Shown: positions 10,971-22,319, numbered from the stretch's first letter. The stretch: 64,000 bases of DNA from Heterotrichella gracilis (GCA_032358255.1 JAULBX010015753.1:1-64000), one strand, 5' to 3'. A program made the numbers and translations. The notes: generated by a model from the sequence alone, not told the origin.

Positions 10971-13900
10971 ATGGAGTCACTCCTCGCAGGCAGCTCGACA
11001 CAGTCGGTACCATGCTTCACCAGCAGCAGTAGGACGAGCCAGCGTGCTGCCAAGACGCAGGCGTTCCAACCAGTAAAGGCAGGGAGGAAGGCTTTCCTGG
11101 GCTCTAGCGAACACCTGGTCCACAAAACAGCCACGTTCAAAGCAGGCACGTAGCCATGGAATTGGCACTGAATGTCGCAAAATTGGGTTGCTAGATATTG
11201 TGTAACTTGGGTCTAGGCATACATTGGTATTGTGAGTAACGAGTATGATCTGACGCAGGTTTCTCTGCACGGAGCAGCAGCAGCATCCAGGCCTCGGCAG
11301 CTGGCGTGTCAAAGACGTCAGGCACACCAGTGCCAAAGACCAGCATCCTTGTGGTGGGAGCAACTGGGACGCTGGGCAGGCAGGTGGTGAGGAAGGCTCT
11401 GGACGAGGGCTACGACGTGAGGTGCATCGTCAAGCCACGAATGTCCCCAGCTGACTTCCTGCGTGACTGGGGAGCAACCACTGTGCAGGTACAAAGCCCA
11501 AACAGTGGTGGCAACCTGCCCCACCCAGCCTCTTGCAATATTCTCTAGAACAACCAGGTTGTAAACCCATTTGGTGCTTTAGAACAAGCACCCAGCTGCT
11601 GTTGTTGAAGAGGTGTGCGTCTGTGGGCTGACCTGACACAGCAGGATCGCGCAGGATCACCAGTTGGGTAGAAGCAGCGTCAGGGCAGAATTGCTTTAGC
11701 CACAGGTTGGGCAAGGCTGACTGTAGTGCTGGAATGCATGCTATGGCAAATAACTAGTGTTAGTATCCTGTGTGCCTCTGCAGGCTGACCTGACCGACCC
11801 CACCTCCCTGCCAGCGGCCCTGGTGGGTGTGCACACCGTGATTGACTGCGCCACCGCGCGGCCTGAGGAGTCCACTGAGAAGGTGGACTGGAACGGCAAG
11901 GTGGCCCTCATTCAGTGCGCACAGGTACAGCCACTGCAAGCAAAGGCAACTGTCTGACTTCACTTTTCAAACTGCCAAGTACTGCCCTGGCTTCCTGCCA
12001 GTATAACGGGAAGAATTGTACATGCCATCAACTAATTATGCGTTTACTATGCTGCTATCTCCCTTTGTCTGTCTGTATTGCCGTTGTCTCCGTCAGCCCT
12101 CTGCTGTTCCACCCTGCACTCTCAAGCCCCCACAGTCTGACTATTGTCGCTGACCCGCCACACCCTCGCTCGTGCCGCCAGGCCATGGGCATCCAGCGCT
12201 ACATCTTCTTCTCCATCCACAACTGCGACAAGCACCCCGAGGTGCCGCTCATGAACATCAAGCACTGCACGGAGAAGTACCTGGAGTCAAGCGGGCTCAA
12301 CTACACGGTGTTCAGGCTGTGCGGGTTCATGCAGGTGGGCAAGATGACAATAGCGCTTACCCCATGTAGTTTGGTGCTGCACATGTACATTTGCTTTAGT
12401 CAGACAGCCAGCAATTGCCTGTTGGTGGTAAAGTGCTTGCGCCTGGATTGCCGGATTGCTATCATGTCCTGCTCTGCCATTGCCATTTTTCGCCATGCCG
12501 TAGGGCACTCCCTGGTACACCGCACCTGCACCTTGAACCCTCTCGGCCATCATCAGCAATTACACGGTGCCCAGACACCATTACAGCCCCGTGCCCCCAT
12601 AGCAACCCCACCTTGACCCGCACACCCCCCTCCTGCAGGCCATCATCGGCAACTATGCTGTGCCCATCCTTGAGGAGAAGTCTGTGTGGGGAACCAGCGA
12701 CCAGACGCGCACCGCCTACCTGGACACGCAGGACGTGGCGCGCATGACGCTGGCGGCGCTCAGGTGCGCGCTGTAGGGTCTAGGGTTTTAACGCTGGCGG
12801 CGCTCAGGTGCCTGGTTTAGGGTTCAAGGTGTTGATGCTGGCGGCGGTCGGGGCCGCACTGTCTTGTGCACCCATGAGCCCTGTACTCCACATGAACATG
12901 TGGGGCTTGGCATGCATAATGCTGGCGGCACTTGGCACGCTGCCTCAGGGCTCTGTGCACCTCCCCACACCTCGTGGTATGCCATGCCACAGCATGCAAA
13001 GGAGCAAGTCCCAGCCTGGGGTTGTGGAGTGCATGGGAGCGATACATAATGTCGGTGTGATTGCCTGCAGGAGCGAGGCCACCTCTGGCAAGACCCTGAC
13101 CCTGGCGGGCCCCAGGGCATGGACCACCCAGGAGGTGATCCAGCTGTGCGAGAAGTACGCGGACGCAGACGCAGAGGTGCGCGCCCAGCCCCCCGGGTTG
13201 CCAGAATTCTGAACTGTCAACTCTAACAGTGCGCGCCGAGGAGCCTGAAAATCAATTTAAAGGAAAAAACCACTTGCATCACTAAAAAACGCGCTGTTAT
13301 GTCGTGGCATGTGCCAGGTCTTCTGCGTTGCATGTACCCCCATCACGCGCACACTGCTGCACGCCATGCCTGGCCGTGTGGGATAACTCATGGGCTGCGC
13401 CCATGCTGGCGCCAATGCTAGGGCTTTGGCGCTAGCCCCCAGGCCACATCCCTTCCTATTTGCTGCCCACCCACATCGATACATGTCAGGCAAAGCGACC
13501 CAATCAGCGTTATCCCACAGCCTTATGCACGCCTTTACCTCGCACCCACCACATCCCATCTCCCCATCGCACCACTTCTGCACCACCGCATCCCCACCAT
13601 CACGCGTGACCCCCCACCCCCCACCCCTCCAGGTGACGGAGGTGCCTGTGTGGCTGCTGCGGGCCACTCGGGGCATCCTGAAGGGGTTCCAGTGGGCGCG
13701 CGATGCTGCCGACCGCCTGGCGTTTGCCGAGGTGCTGGCCAGCAACGAGACATTCGCGGCAGACATGGAGGAGACGTACAATCTGCTGCAGGTAGGGATT
13801 TTATCTTGGTAGGGTTTGATGTGTAGGGTTTGTAGCAGATGTGGAGAAGAACCATGACCTGCTGCATCAGGGGATCTCTGTCATTCTCAAAAGCTAGCTC

Positions 13901-14318
13901 TACAAAGCACTGCTGTGGTTCGTTGTGACGTTCCTTGATCCCAATGCCATCTGCTGCTTTTAAGCTCATTTACTTCATCGATATAATCAATGCTATGCTA
14001 TGTTGGGCCAGGAAAGAGCTGCGTGGCGCCGCATGTGCAAGACCGACTGCTAATTTGGCTGTATTGCTGGAATGCATGTAACTAACTAACTAAGTTCATC
14101 GATATAATCACTGCTGTGTTATGTTGGGCAGTCAGCAGTCTGCGCCTTATATCTGACTTTCCCGGTTGTCTAACGCCTCCCCCTCCCCCTCTTTCCCGCA
14201 GATTGACCCTGCCAGCGTGACCAGCCTTGAGCAGTACCTTGAGGACTACTATACGCAGATCCTCAAGAAGCTCAAGGAGGTGGGCGCATCATCGCGCCAA
14301 ACAGACTTCTATGTGTAG
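10971..14318 (+). CDS. HCF244: HCF244 / Ycf39-like atypical short-chain dehydrogenase, PSII assembly
   Basis: Homologue of plant HCF244 and cyanobacterial Ycf39, NAD(P)-binding atypical SDR proteins needed for psbA (D1) translation and early photosystem II assembly on the stroma side of thylakoids. Exons: 10971-11149, 11278-11488, 11784-11924, 12182-12334, 12639-12763, 13071-13176, 13633-13791, 14202-14318 (TAG), about 396 residues. The first 60 to 75 residues form a plastid transit peptide. The Rossmann motif GATGTLGR lies at about 86-93, followed by EGYDVRCIVKPR, HTVIDCATARPEE, FSIHNCDKHPEVPLM, FRLCGFMQ, GNYAVPILEEKSVWG, YLDTQDVARM and LAGPRAWTTQEVI, all very close to the plant protein. The canonical YxxxK pair of classical SDRs is absent, as in this family. 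The exon 1 donor and exon 2 acceptor are my choice to preserve frame. An acceptor at 11258/11259 would need a different first donor. Confidence 0.94.
11711..11740 (+). repeat. partial copy of a dispersed intronic repeat
   Basis: GCAAGGCTGACTGTAG plus TGCTGGAATGCATG resembles the longer repeat at 14007-14082 and 21296-21370, with an internal stretch missing. It lies in an HCF244 intron. Confidence 0.5.
12536..12575 (+). repeat. exon echo: 5' end of HCF244 exon 12639-12763
   Basis: GGCCATCATCAGCAATTACA followed by CGGTGCCCA is a diverged copy of the start of the downstream exon (GGCCATCATCGGCAACTATG, then CTGTGCCCA). It lies upstream of the genuine exon. The copy breaks off after about 35 bases. 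Confidence 0.85.
12788..12935 (+). repeat. exon echoes: 3' end of HCF244 exon 12639-12763 (two to three copies)
   Basis: The exon end ACGCTGGCGGCGCTCAGGTG recurs as a near-perfect copy at about 12791-12811, with donor and preceded by TAGGGTTTTA. More diverged forms occur at about 12835 (ATGCTGGCGGCGGTCGG) and 12919 (ATGCTGGCGGCACTTGG). All lie downstream of the real donor at 12763/12764. The first copy keeps a functional-looking CAG|GTGCCT donor. Confidence 0.8.
14007..14082 (+). repeat. dispersed intronic repeat, copy A
   Basis: About 76 bases from GCCAGGAAAGAGCTGCGTGG to GGAATGCATGTA are nearly identical to 21296-21370. It lies in the last HCF244 intron. No coding potential was recognised. 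The end is flanked by ACTAACTAACTAA. Confidence 0.85.
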
Positions 14319-15702
14319 AGGGCCGCTGGCCAGTGGGCATTGGGGGTTTAGGGTTTGGGGGGCTGGGGGCGGGGGCTGTGCTGTTTTTACTCGGCCTGTG
14401 TTGGTGGGGCCAGCCCGTGCATTGACAGGGCGAGCGGCTGTAGGGCGCAGTGCCAGGCATGGCATTAAGGGGCGGGAGCTGCTGACGTGATGCGGTGTGG
14501 AGGATGGCTGGAGAAAGGCGTGGTTGGCCATGCAACGTCGTGGGGCCGTGGGTTGGCAGGCTGTGCATGGGCCCCGCTGGGTGGCGGTCTGGTGCATGCG
14601 ACGGGTGGGGTGGGGCTGGGGGGGGCTTGCCAGGAGAGCGGGTATGTGTGCAGTTTGCGGTATGCTCTGGATCAAATGAGAACATGCATTCCATTTGGTA
14701 AGGGAGAGATTATGGTTTGGCTTTACACAGTTTACGTGGTTGCCGAGAGAACATGGCGTGATTTTGGCATTAGAGCGTTGTGGACACCAGAGAGAAGATT
14801 TGTGCTGTGCGGTTTGTGCATTGTTTCACAGGTAGATAGTTGGTGTGATTTATTGCTGGCAAGTTTTAAAACCCATTTAAGGCTGCCGCATGTGGCATCT
14901 GCACATTTCTTGCATTCTTGCTGTGGCAAGTTTAGATTGAAAAAGTGCACAGTTCAAACGTTCAAGTTGACGCTGCCCGATGACTCTGCTTTTAAATTAA
15001 CTATGGTGCACTCGTATTGCTTCGGAAGCCACACAGATCGCATTTGTCTGGACCCGCATGTTGCACTACCAATGGAATGAGGGCCTCGGCACGGAAGCTG
15101 AAGAGGGCATGTAGTTACACTGGCCCGGCATATGGGAACGTTGCTCGGCTTTGGATGCCGCGCACCACCAAGGGCTGCAGGAGCCAGTGCAAGGACAGTG
15201 TGCCAATATGCTTATTTACGCCTTTGGCGTCCGTTTTCTTTTCTTTTCTTTGCTGTACATGTTATGCTCCGAGCAGTGCAGTGCAGAGCAGAGGTGCACA
15301 AGTTCTGAAACCACCAGCAATGCTCGTTCATCGTTGTGAACAGTGTTAAAGCTCAGTCCATACGCACAAACAATGCAATAATGCCAAGTTGGTTGTTACA
15401 ACCAATTAGCCCAAGCCCACGTACCGTTTAATACAGCATAAACCTTGCGGTTGTGATCAGGCAATAACAAGCGGTTCGTGAGAAAAACCAGAGCTTGCGA
15501 CACAAGTTGTTCGACGTTTGGACCCAAGTGCACGAATCGCCCAAATAGTCCAGAGGGCACCAGCTGATAACTTTTTGCTCATGTTGTGCCAACCTCTGTA
15601 TCTGTACAACCAAAGCCCCCTATAAATTCGGTTGCCCTCGACTTGGGCGAAAAGGCACAGCAAGGGGAATACAGTAATGAAGTCTGGGTCGTGCCACATA
15701 TG
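14319..15702. other. no recognisable gene downstream of HCF244
   Basis: A 197-codon open frame on the plus strand (about 14487-15080) shows no family signature and starts inside G-rich repetitive sequence, so I do not call it. At 15214-15250 an ATTTACGCCTTTGGCGT leader with a short TTTTC tract recurs at 37819. Confidence 0.5.
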
Positions 15703-16600
15703 TATGCATGCATATGTGTAAACCTACATGCTCATATGCATCGGTACCCCTCGTAGCCTTTTACTGGTACGAGTGCAATTTCGCAACAGCACTGGTGTAT
15801 GCTTGACGTTTCAGTGTTGTTAGAACCGCTGTGCACCCCCCCTCCTCAACGCAATCTTGCAATTGGTGTAGGCATGGCCAGCCGTCATCCCCCCTCTTGC
15901 ACAGTAAGTTTCCCGCAAATCTCGCCAATTTACTGTACCACGCTGGAGGTGTGGCTGCTGCAGCGTTGCCTGTCAGTTCGCCTACCAAGCGTCAAATTTA
16001 CTGCACCGCGCTGCAACGCTGCTGTGTATGCATGCATATGTGCTGAACTACATGCTTATATGCATTGGTGCCATGGAAGCCCTTTCACTGGTACCAGCGT
16101 AGTTGCGTAGTGGAACTGGTGTATGCTCGACGTTTCAGTGTTGCTAGAACCGCTGTACACACACCCTCCTCAACGCAATCTTGCAATTGGTGTAAGCATG
16201 GCCGCACGTCATCCCCCCTCTTCCCCAGTAAATTCCCCGTAAATCTCGCCAACTTACTGTACCACGCCGCCGCAGCTAAGCGTGAAGCTGCTGGGGTTGT
16301 CGTGTATGCATGCATATGTGTAAACCTACATGCTCATATGCATCAGTGCCGTGGAAGCCCTTTCACTGGTACCGGTGTACTTTCGCAGCGGCACTAGTGG
16401 TTGCTCGAAGTTTCAGTCACTTTGGAACTGCTGTACACACACACACCTCGACAAAAACTTGCAATTGGTGTAGGCATGGCCGCGCGTCATCCCCTCTTCC
16501 ACAGTAAATTTCCCGGAAATCTCGCCAACTTACTGTACCAGGCTGGAAGTTCTGCTGCTGCAGCATTGCATACCAGCCGGCAGACTTACAGTATAACGCT
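15703..16600. repeat. three-unit tandem repeat, about 280-325 bp per unit
   Basis: Units start at the palindrome-like TATGCATGCATATG at 15703, 16027 and 16305. Each then shows ACATGC-TATATGCAT, a CCTTT-ACTGGTAC block, GTGTATGCTYGACGTTTCAG (partly changed in unit 3), CAACGCAATCTTGCAATTGG-like sequence, a CATCCCCCCTCTT block and ATCTCGCCAA-TTACTGTACCA. Units differ by substitutions and indels, so the array is old. No open frame spans it. Confidence 0.9.
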
Positions 16601-17209
16601 GCAATTACACGTAAACCCGAAAATATCTGCTTCAATTGTTAACTTTGTGCGAAGTTCCGCTAGCGTGCACGTGGCTGCAAATATTGCAAAGCAATATGCT
16701 CGTCGAACGCAAATGAATGCGTTTGTCCTGTGAAAGTGACCCTACTTACAGGGTGTAGTGGTTAGGGTGTACCCCCTTTCCAGCCACAGCCAACAGTGTG
16801 GCGCTTGTGCCCCTTCAACAGAGCACACACTTTATTCTAGGCTGACAACAAACCTGCCACCAGGTTTGAGGTTCACAGCTCCACGTGGTGGGCAACCCTT
16901 GCGTGTGCGTGTGCAGTGGTAAAAACCTGTCAATAAAAAAGTTATAGCCTAAGTAGTCCAAGTCAGCGCTATTATATGGATAAAACACATCCTTCTAGCG
17001 CACCTTGTGTAGAAGTCTCCAGGATACAACCTGAGACCAAGGTCTGTGGTGATAATCTGTTGCTGTTACCTCAGCGGATAGGGAGGGATAATCTGAGGAC
17101 AACAGCCCTGTACTCTTTCCAACCACACACTGCTTGAAACCTGACGATAAAGACGCGTACTCAAGCCCCATCTAATACCCAGCCAGATACTCATGCGTTG
17201 CTGAATCAG
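16601..17209. other. no recognisable gene
   Basis: This mixed sequence lies between the tandem array and the unrecognised minus-strand gene. It probably includes that gene's 3' UTR. I see no repeat or conserved frame. Confidence 0.5.
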
Positions 17210-17853
17210 TCAGGACTTTGCGCTCTTGGCAGCAAACTGGGCCACTTGATCATGGCCCGCCACTTGCAGGATCATTGTCAGCGACGCAGCCTCGCACTCC
17301 CGGCACAGCACTTGGATCCGGTGGAGCCTGTCTGCGGCTCCTAGCGCCGTCTGCAGCACTTGCACATCGAGGGCGCCGGTCTGCAGGAGCCAATTGGCGG
17401 TGGAGTCTGTGAACGCGCCCTGCACGCATGCCCAGCACTTGTCAGTCAGTGTGGGTTCCTCCCTTACGCACAAAAGATCCAATTGAATTGCAGAACATGT
17501 GTGTACTGCGATGCCCAGGAAACACTTTGAGCACCAAGGTATTTCACTTGCTACCCGATTTTATGCTGAAATATGCAATGGGCGCAGCGTGTTTTGGGCT
17601 CCTGGGCATGCCCTTGATGGCGGGTGATAAGCGGGTGAGCTGTTTGGAGCTATGAGGCACGAGTGCGAACCAAGTGACCCACCTCCCGTGCTTGCTCGTT
17701 AGATGTTTCGCCGTGAAGGGCAGAAAATTCCAGGATGACCAGGTTCTGCCAAGGCAGTTTTGTTGCTGCCTCTTCCATAGCTATGTAGCTTCCTGCCTGA
17801 AACTGTGGGATGGACTTCCACACTCTCCTCAGCTGCTCTCTAGAGCCTAGAGG
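17210..17853 (-). CDS. unrecognised protein, last two exons
   Basis: Two minus-strand segments have good splice sites and share frame: 17683-17853 (acceptor TTGGCAG, donor GAG|GTGGGT, 57 codons) and 17210-17419 (acceptor CGTGCAG, ending in TGA). Together they give about 126 residues, starting PLGSREQLRRVWKS and ending AAKSAKS. The sequence is helical and leucine-rich, somewhat like helical-repeat organelle proteins such as PPR relatives, but I do not recognise it. A possible upstream exon exists in the open frame around 18231-18540, with a donor GCTAACG|GTGTGC in matching phase. That frame has no ATG, so the 5' part of the gene remains unresolved. Confidence 0.35.
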
Positions 17854-18974
17854 CTGCCAAGTACGAGGATCGCGCTAAGTGTGCAAGAAGGATAGCGTTT
17901 GAGACGTAGCCCCGCAACTAGTGAGGTGTATCTGAACCCGCACTCGATGATGGGAACCTGGCACAAAAGTACTTTGCGAAGTTTTGACAAGAGGAGGGGT
18001 TTTTGGAACAGGCGTAGTGATGGTGCGTGTAAAAAAAGCTCTTCTGGAGCTCAACCGTTCCAAAGGCTTACGAATCTAGTGAAGATCCTATACAAATTGT
18101 GGCGTGTCGCGCAAAGTTGTGGGTACCGCTGCCGTGGCGTATCGTGCGCGCACCAGTATTAGTAAACACCCTACATACTCAGATCAAGGAATGTCAGCGC
18201 ACAGACATCAAAGGAACGGCTGTATTGCTTGCACACCGTTAGCAACTCTTGGGATTCAAGGCAATGAAGTGCAGCAAAGCGCGGGAAAAGGGAGGGCGGA
18301 GCGCTTTCCAGGTGGCACAACCGCAGCGCAAGTGGGCAAGGCGGAACGGCGAACCATGAAAGAACTGCATAACTTGCCAGCCAGCGCTCTGGACAAAGTA
18401 CAGCAAGCCTCCAGGCGTCGAAAATATCTGACAGATTGTAACAGGATTGTATTTGTAGCCGTGCAGACGATGCTTGCCTAGCAGATCGTCGGCCCCGCAG
18501 TTGAGTTTTCAAGGTGCCACAGATCGCACCGCCCAAGTATATGCAGTCCAACTGGAAGCCTGACGACCACGGTGCGCAGCAGACACTCTTTCAAACTTGA
18601 TTATGCCATTTCAGTCCACTGGAAGTACGCACTACTGCAGGCAAAGCTTAGTGCTTTCTGTCGGGTAGCTATGGGACAAGATGGCAGTTTTCCCTTCCTT
18701 TGCTATATATGCTTGCAGAGCCAAGCACACTGCAAATATCAGAACGTATCTTTATCACCATTTAAAATATAGACACATGTATATTAGAGCCACAACCTCA
18801 CCTCTGACACCAGTGGGAATTGTAGGAGTTGGACTCGAAAAGCACTACAACCTGCTAGTGTTGCACTCAACCCAGGTTGTCTCTGTCTTGCAGTTGATAT
18901 AGGTTTCCACTGACCATCTGGGGGGTTACTTTGATTGTGAAGGCCTTGTGGTCCATCCTTCCCAACCAAAGAGG
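17854..18974. other. 5' part of the unknown minus-strand gene and divergent promoter region
   Basis: This stretch lies between the last supported exon of the unknown minus-strand gene and the start of the plus-strand gene at 18975. It probably contains the former's missing 5' exons. I cannot place a start codon with confidence. Confidence 0.4.
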
Positions 18975-20611
18975 ATGATGGAGCCCAATTACAGCAAAAT
19001 TGATGTGCCAGCGTTTATGAGGAAGCCAGTCAAGGTGCGACCTGTGTTTCAATAAACACCACGAAAACATGAGGCTATTTAGCTATGACCCTTGTCTAGG
19101 GTGCGAATAAAGTTGTACCTCCAATTCCAGCCCATTCCTGATGGAAAGGAAAGATTGCGACTCATTATCCTGCTGTGAGCACTCTAGTGGAGTGAGTCAA
19201 GGCCCGCCTGGCGGGGAAAGTCTACATCCAGCTAGCACCACACCATCTGCTGCACGGCCATTGCATGCCCGCACAATTGAATGCGTCCCCCTTCACACAG
19301 TACGAGACAACCCAGCAGCGCGCCGCAGCCGAGGTCCAGAACCACTGGATCAGGGCAGCGCAGTATGGGGAGGAGTTTAGAATCAGGCACGAGAGGAAGA
19401 TCCGCCTGGCGCTCAACCCCGGCGCCAAGCACATGCCCTACTACGAAAACAGCCCACTGCTCAAGGACTGGGGGGCAGACAAGCCCGCACCAACTGCAAC
19501 AGGTAGGAGAGTGATACCCGGCTACGCTGTTGCAGCGCCGGTGTCAGTGCTAGGGGGGATGCGCATGCACAGCGGCATTGCCCAACTGATGCAGGAAGCC
19601 ATGGCATACCGAGGGGGTAGGTGTAGGTGAGTGGAGGAAGACAAAATCCCAGCGTGCCCATGGAAAGGACCTGGGAAGGCTCCTCCAAAGCTACTGCACA
19701 TGAGAAAATTATGCCATAGGAGGGTTGGAGGGTCTTAGGCAATATCATGCACCCCGTAATGATGCAATGCTTAAATTTCCCCTTCTTGCGCGGCAATGGT
19801 GCAACCGATAACAATCAGCGTCGATGCTCTTGCATATGACTATCACTGCAGGGATGCTCCTCACCTGAGGAATGCTTCCACATGGCATCACGTGGCATTT
19901 TCTGTGAAGATAATTGATTATTTTCACCCACCTTGCAACCACAGGTCATGTGAGTGTGAATGAGGAGCGCGAGTGGCCGCGCGTGCGGGGGGTGCCGGGC
20001 TACACAGGCAGGGTGCCCAAGCCACAGCAGTGGCGGCGGAGGCCAGGGGCAGAGGGGAAGGTGGCCAGGGTGGGAGTGTCGCCCTACCTGCAGGGGATGG
20101 TGCCACCTGCACCACACACCGGAAGGTACTGGTCTGGGTGGGAGTAAAGGGGTTTTGGGAGAGGGGAGAGGGGCTGGGGGTCAGGCGCCGCTGGATGCAT
20201 GCTCCCATGGGACCCATATGCATTGAGAGCTGATGGGTCTGCTGTGCTATCACCGCTCGGTCACCGAGCGCTGCTGCCACTTCTGCTGTCAGTGACATGC
20301 CATGGCATATGTGACTGCTCACCAGGCTAACGATTGCATCTAAACCACCAGGTTGCTTGCATTCCAGCCTGGCCCACCCACCCAAACTGTATGTAACATG
20401 TGCATGTGGTGCATGTATGCAATGATGTGATGTGAGATGTAAATGCATCGTCGATGTCTCAAAACAATGTTATGTCAAAAGCATTATGATGAAGATGCGT
20501 GGTACTGTGTGCAGGCACCACAGCCACGGCGCTGGTCGCAACAATGTGGATGTGATTGGGGCGCACCTGAAGCAGGCGGGAGACGCTGCGCACTGGCCCC
20601 ACTTTGACTGA
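18975..20611 (+). CDS. small basic protein with PGYTG-x-VP motif, possible ciliary microtubule inner protein
   Basis: Four exons (18975-19034, 19301-19502, 19945-20125, 20515-20611 with TGA) join in frame into 179 residues starting MMEPNYSKIDVPAFMRKPVK. No signal peptide or membrane span is seen. The protein is basic and rich in Tyr, Pro, Trp and Arg, with short linear motifs: MPYYENSPLLKDWG, a RVRGVPGYTGRVPKPQQW block, then SPYLQGM and APHTGR. A PGYTG/A-x-[IV]P motif is typical of several axonemal microtubule inner proteins (the FAM166/CIMIP2 type and relatives). On that basis a ciliary doublet role is my inference, not a firm homology. Each junction uses GT-AG and consistent phases, so the gene model is more certain than the function. 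Confidence 0.6.
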
Positions 20612-21085
20612 CAGAGCGCCCGCCCCATGCGCCCGCCTTGGGGTGCCCCATCTACATGGTTTCAATGCCACAACACCCTACTACAAAGCCTTGCCAGATC
20701 ATCAGGATGTACTAGCAGATGCTGCAGATTTGCTCTGCATGGAATGGAGCTGAGCTAGGCTGCAGCCTGTTGGGACTCCCAGGGCAATTTTAGTAGTTAC
20801 AAGGTGGCGTTGGCCAAGAGTTCATGAACTAGCTTGCTGTGGTTCCAAATCACAAATAATTGGGCATAAGGAAAAACAAGTTCTTCAACCAGTGTGTATT
20901 GCTTCGAGATCCACAGGGAATGAAAACTAGACAAAGCTCAGCATTGCATCCACATACAAACCCAATGCATGCCCGTAAGCATCCGCCTTGGGCTGGTTTG
21001 TTGCACTGGTAGTGGGCTTGCATGCACCTGGATCATCTTCAGGCACTCTACGGCCCCTGAGTCCCTCTTGGATCTCTTCAAACTC
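20612..21085. other. intergenic space between convergent genes
   Basis: About 470 bases separate two convergent stop codons. No open frame or repeat is recognised. It should hold both 3' UTRs. Confidence 0.6.
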
Positions 21086-22319
21086 TCATTCGTCCTCAGA
21101 CTCCGTGCCGCTCTCCAGCCCCATTGCTTCAACCAGCTTAAGGGCAAGCGCTGCTGCGGCCTCGCGCCGCTCCGCGTCAGGCAAACCCTTCAGCTGTTCA
21201 CGTGCACCTGAGCGTGTGGTACCACAGATCAGCCGTGTATGTGACAAGCATTGCATTCTTGCTAACTGATGTAACCCACGAGTGGTTCCAACAGTGCCAG
21301 GAAAGAGATGCTTGGCGCCGCATGTGCAAGACTGACTGCTAATTTGGCTGTATTTCTGGAATGCATGTAAGTAAATAACTGATGCAACCCACGACTTTCC
21401 TGATGCAGTGCATGGGCATGGACTAATGGCTGTGGGATTGGCCTGGCTGGTAGCGCAATGGCACAGCGGTTTGCAACACACGGGATGCAGAAGAGACACA
21501 GTTGTGGTTCCATAGACAGTCGCCAGTGCAAGGATACTCACTTGTTAATTGCTGGAACATTGCGTCCAGTTGGTCCATGTCGCCTCCCTCCAGCACCAGC
21601 CCCTCACTGGTGGTGGTGCCAGGCTGGTTGTCCTGCTCCTCCCGGTGGCTTGGAGACACACCCCCTGCTGCTGGCTGTGCTGGCTCTGCACCAGATGCTG
21701 CTTCATGGACGTCTTCAACAGGAGTTTCATGGGAGGGTGGAGGCTGGTAGCTGCCAGGGCCCTCGTCCTCAGAGTCCAGTGGGTGCATAGTGGTGTGGGG
21801 CCGCTCCTTCATGGTCAGGCCAGGCCACATGTGGGCCTTCAGCGCTTCGTCCACCCGTGCAACGCCTTGAGGGTCGTCACCACCTCCCAGCTGGCTGTCT
21901 ACGGCCGGGTCTGCGGCTGACGTTTGCACATGCTCAAAGCCCTTGCCTGCACACCAGCTCAACGCCTCCTCGTGCCAGGCTTGGGTACCAGCTGCCAGGT
22001 CAGCCTTGTTCTGGATGCAAAGTCTCACTTCGATGTCCTCCAGATCTTGGCTGTCTGCCCACCTCGCTAGCTGGATGAAGCTTTCTTGGTGTGTTCCATC
22101 GTACATCAGCACTGCAGCCTCGCTCGCTGGTGGAAGAGCGGACCCCTGTTGGGGGTGCAGGACGTGAACGTTGACGTCGACGTTGTAGTACTTGGTATCC
22201 AGGTTCCACTGGTGCGTCCTGTTTTGCTTGTCCTGCCCCACGTCCGTCAGGCGATTCAACAGGGTGAGCTTGCCAACTGAAGGAGCGCCCACGATGGCGA
22301 TGCAAGGCACTTCCTCCAT
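21086..22319 (-). CDS. AAGAB/p34-like alpha- and gamma-adaptin-binding protein
   Basis: Two minus-strand exons: 21542-22319 (ATG at 22319) and 21086-21207 (TGA), joined in phase 1, giving 299 residues. The N-terminal half is a Rab-like pseudo-GTPase fold: a P-loop-like GAPSVGKL at 11-18, a VLMYDGTHQES strand, and NKAD at 104-107 as the base-recognition motif. The Ser/Thr that normally follows GK is Leu here, consistent with poor nucleotide use in this family. A long acidic, disordered linker (about 150-240) follows. The C-terminal helix has EQLKGLPDAERREAAAALAL and an acidic GTESEDE end, matching the conserved p34/AAGAB tail that assembles AP-1 and AP-2 adaptors. It is presumably a cytosolic assembly chaperone for clathrin adaptors. 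It is divergent from the BLISTER-like gene, 435 bases away. Confidence 0.88.
21296..21370 (+). repeat. dispersed intronic repeat, copy B
   Basis: Near-identical to 14007-14082 over about 75 bases, with few substitutions. It lies in the only intron of the AAGAB-like gene, antisense to that gene if read in the same direction as copy A. Confidence 0.85.

Noticed and set aside
14487-15080. A 197-codon plus-strand open frame as a gene
   Set aside because: It starts in G-rich repetitive sequence, has no family motif, no supporting splice or homology signal, and overlaps the likely 3' UTR of HCF244.
15703-16600. A CRISPR-like array
   Set aside because: There are only three long diverged units with no short identical repeats or unique spacers, and the genome is eukaryotic.
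18171-18551. A confident first exon of the unknown minus-strand gene
   Set aside because: The open frame has no ATG. The phase of one possible donor fits, but that alone is weak, so I left it as a possibility.
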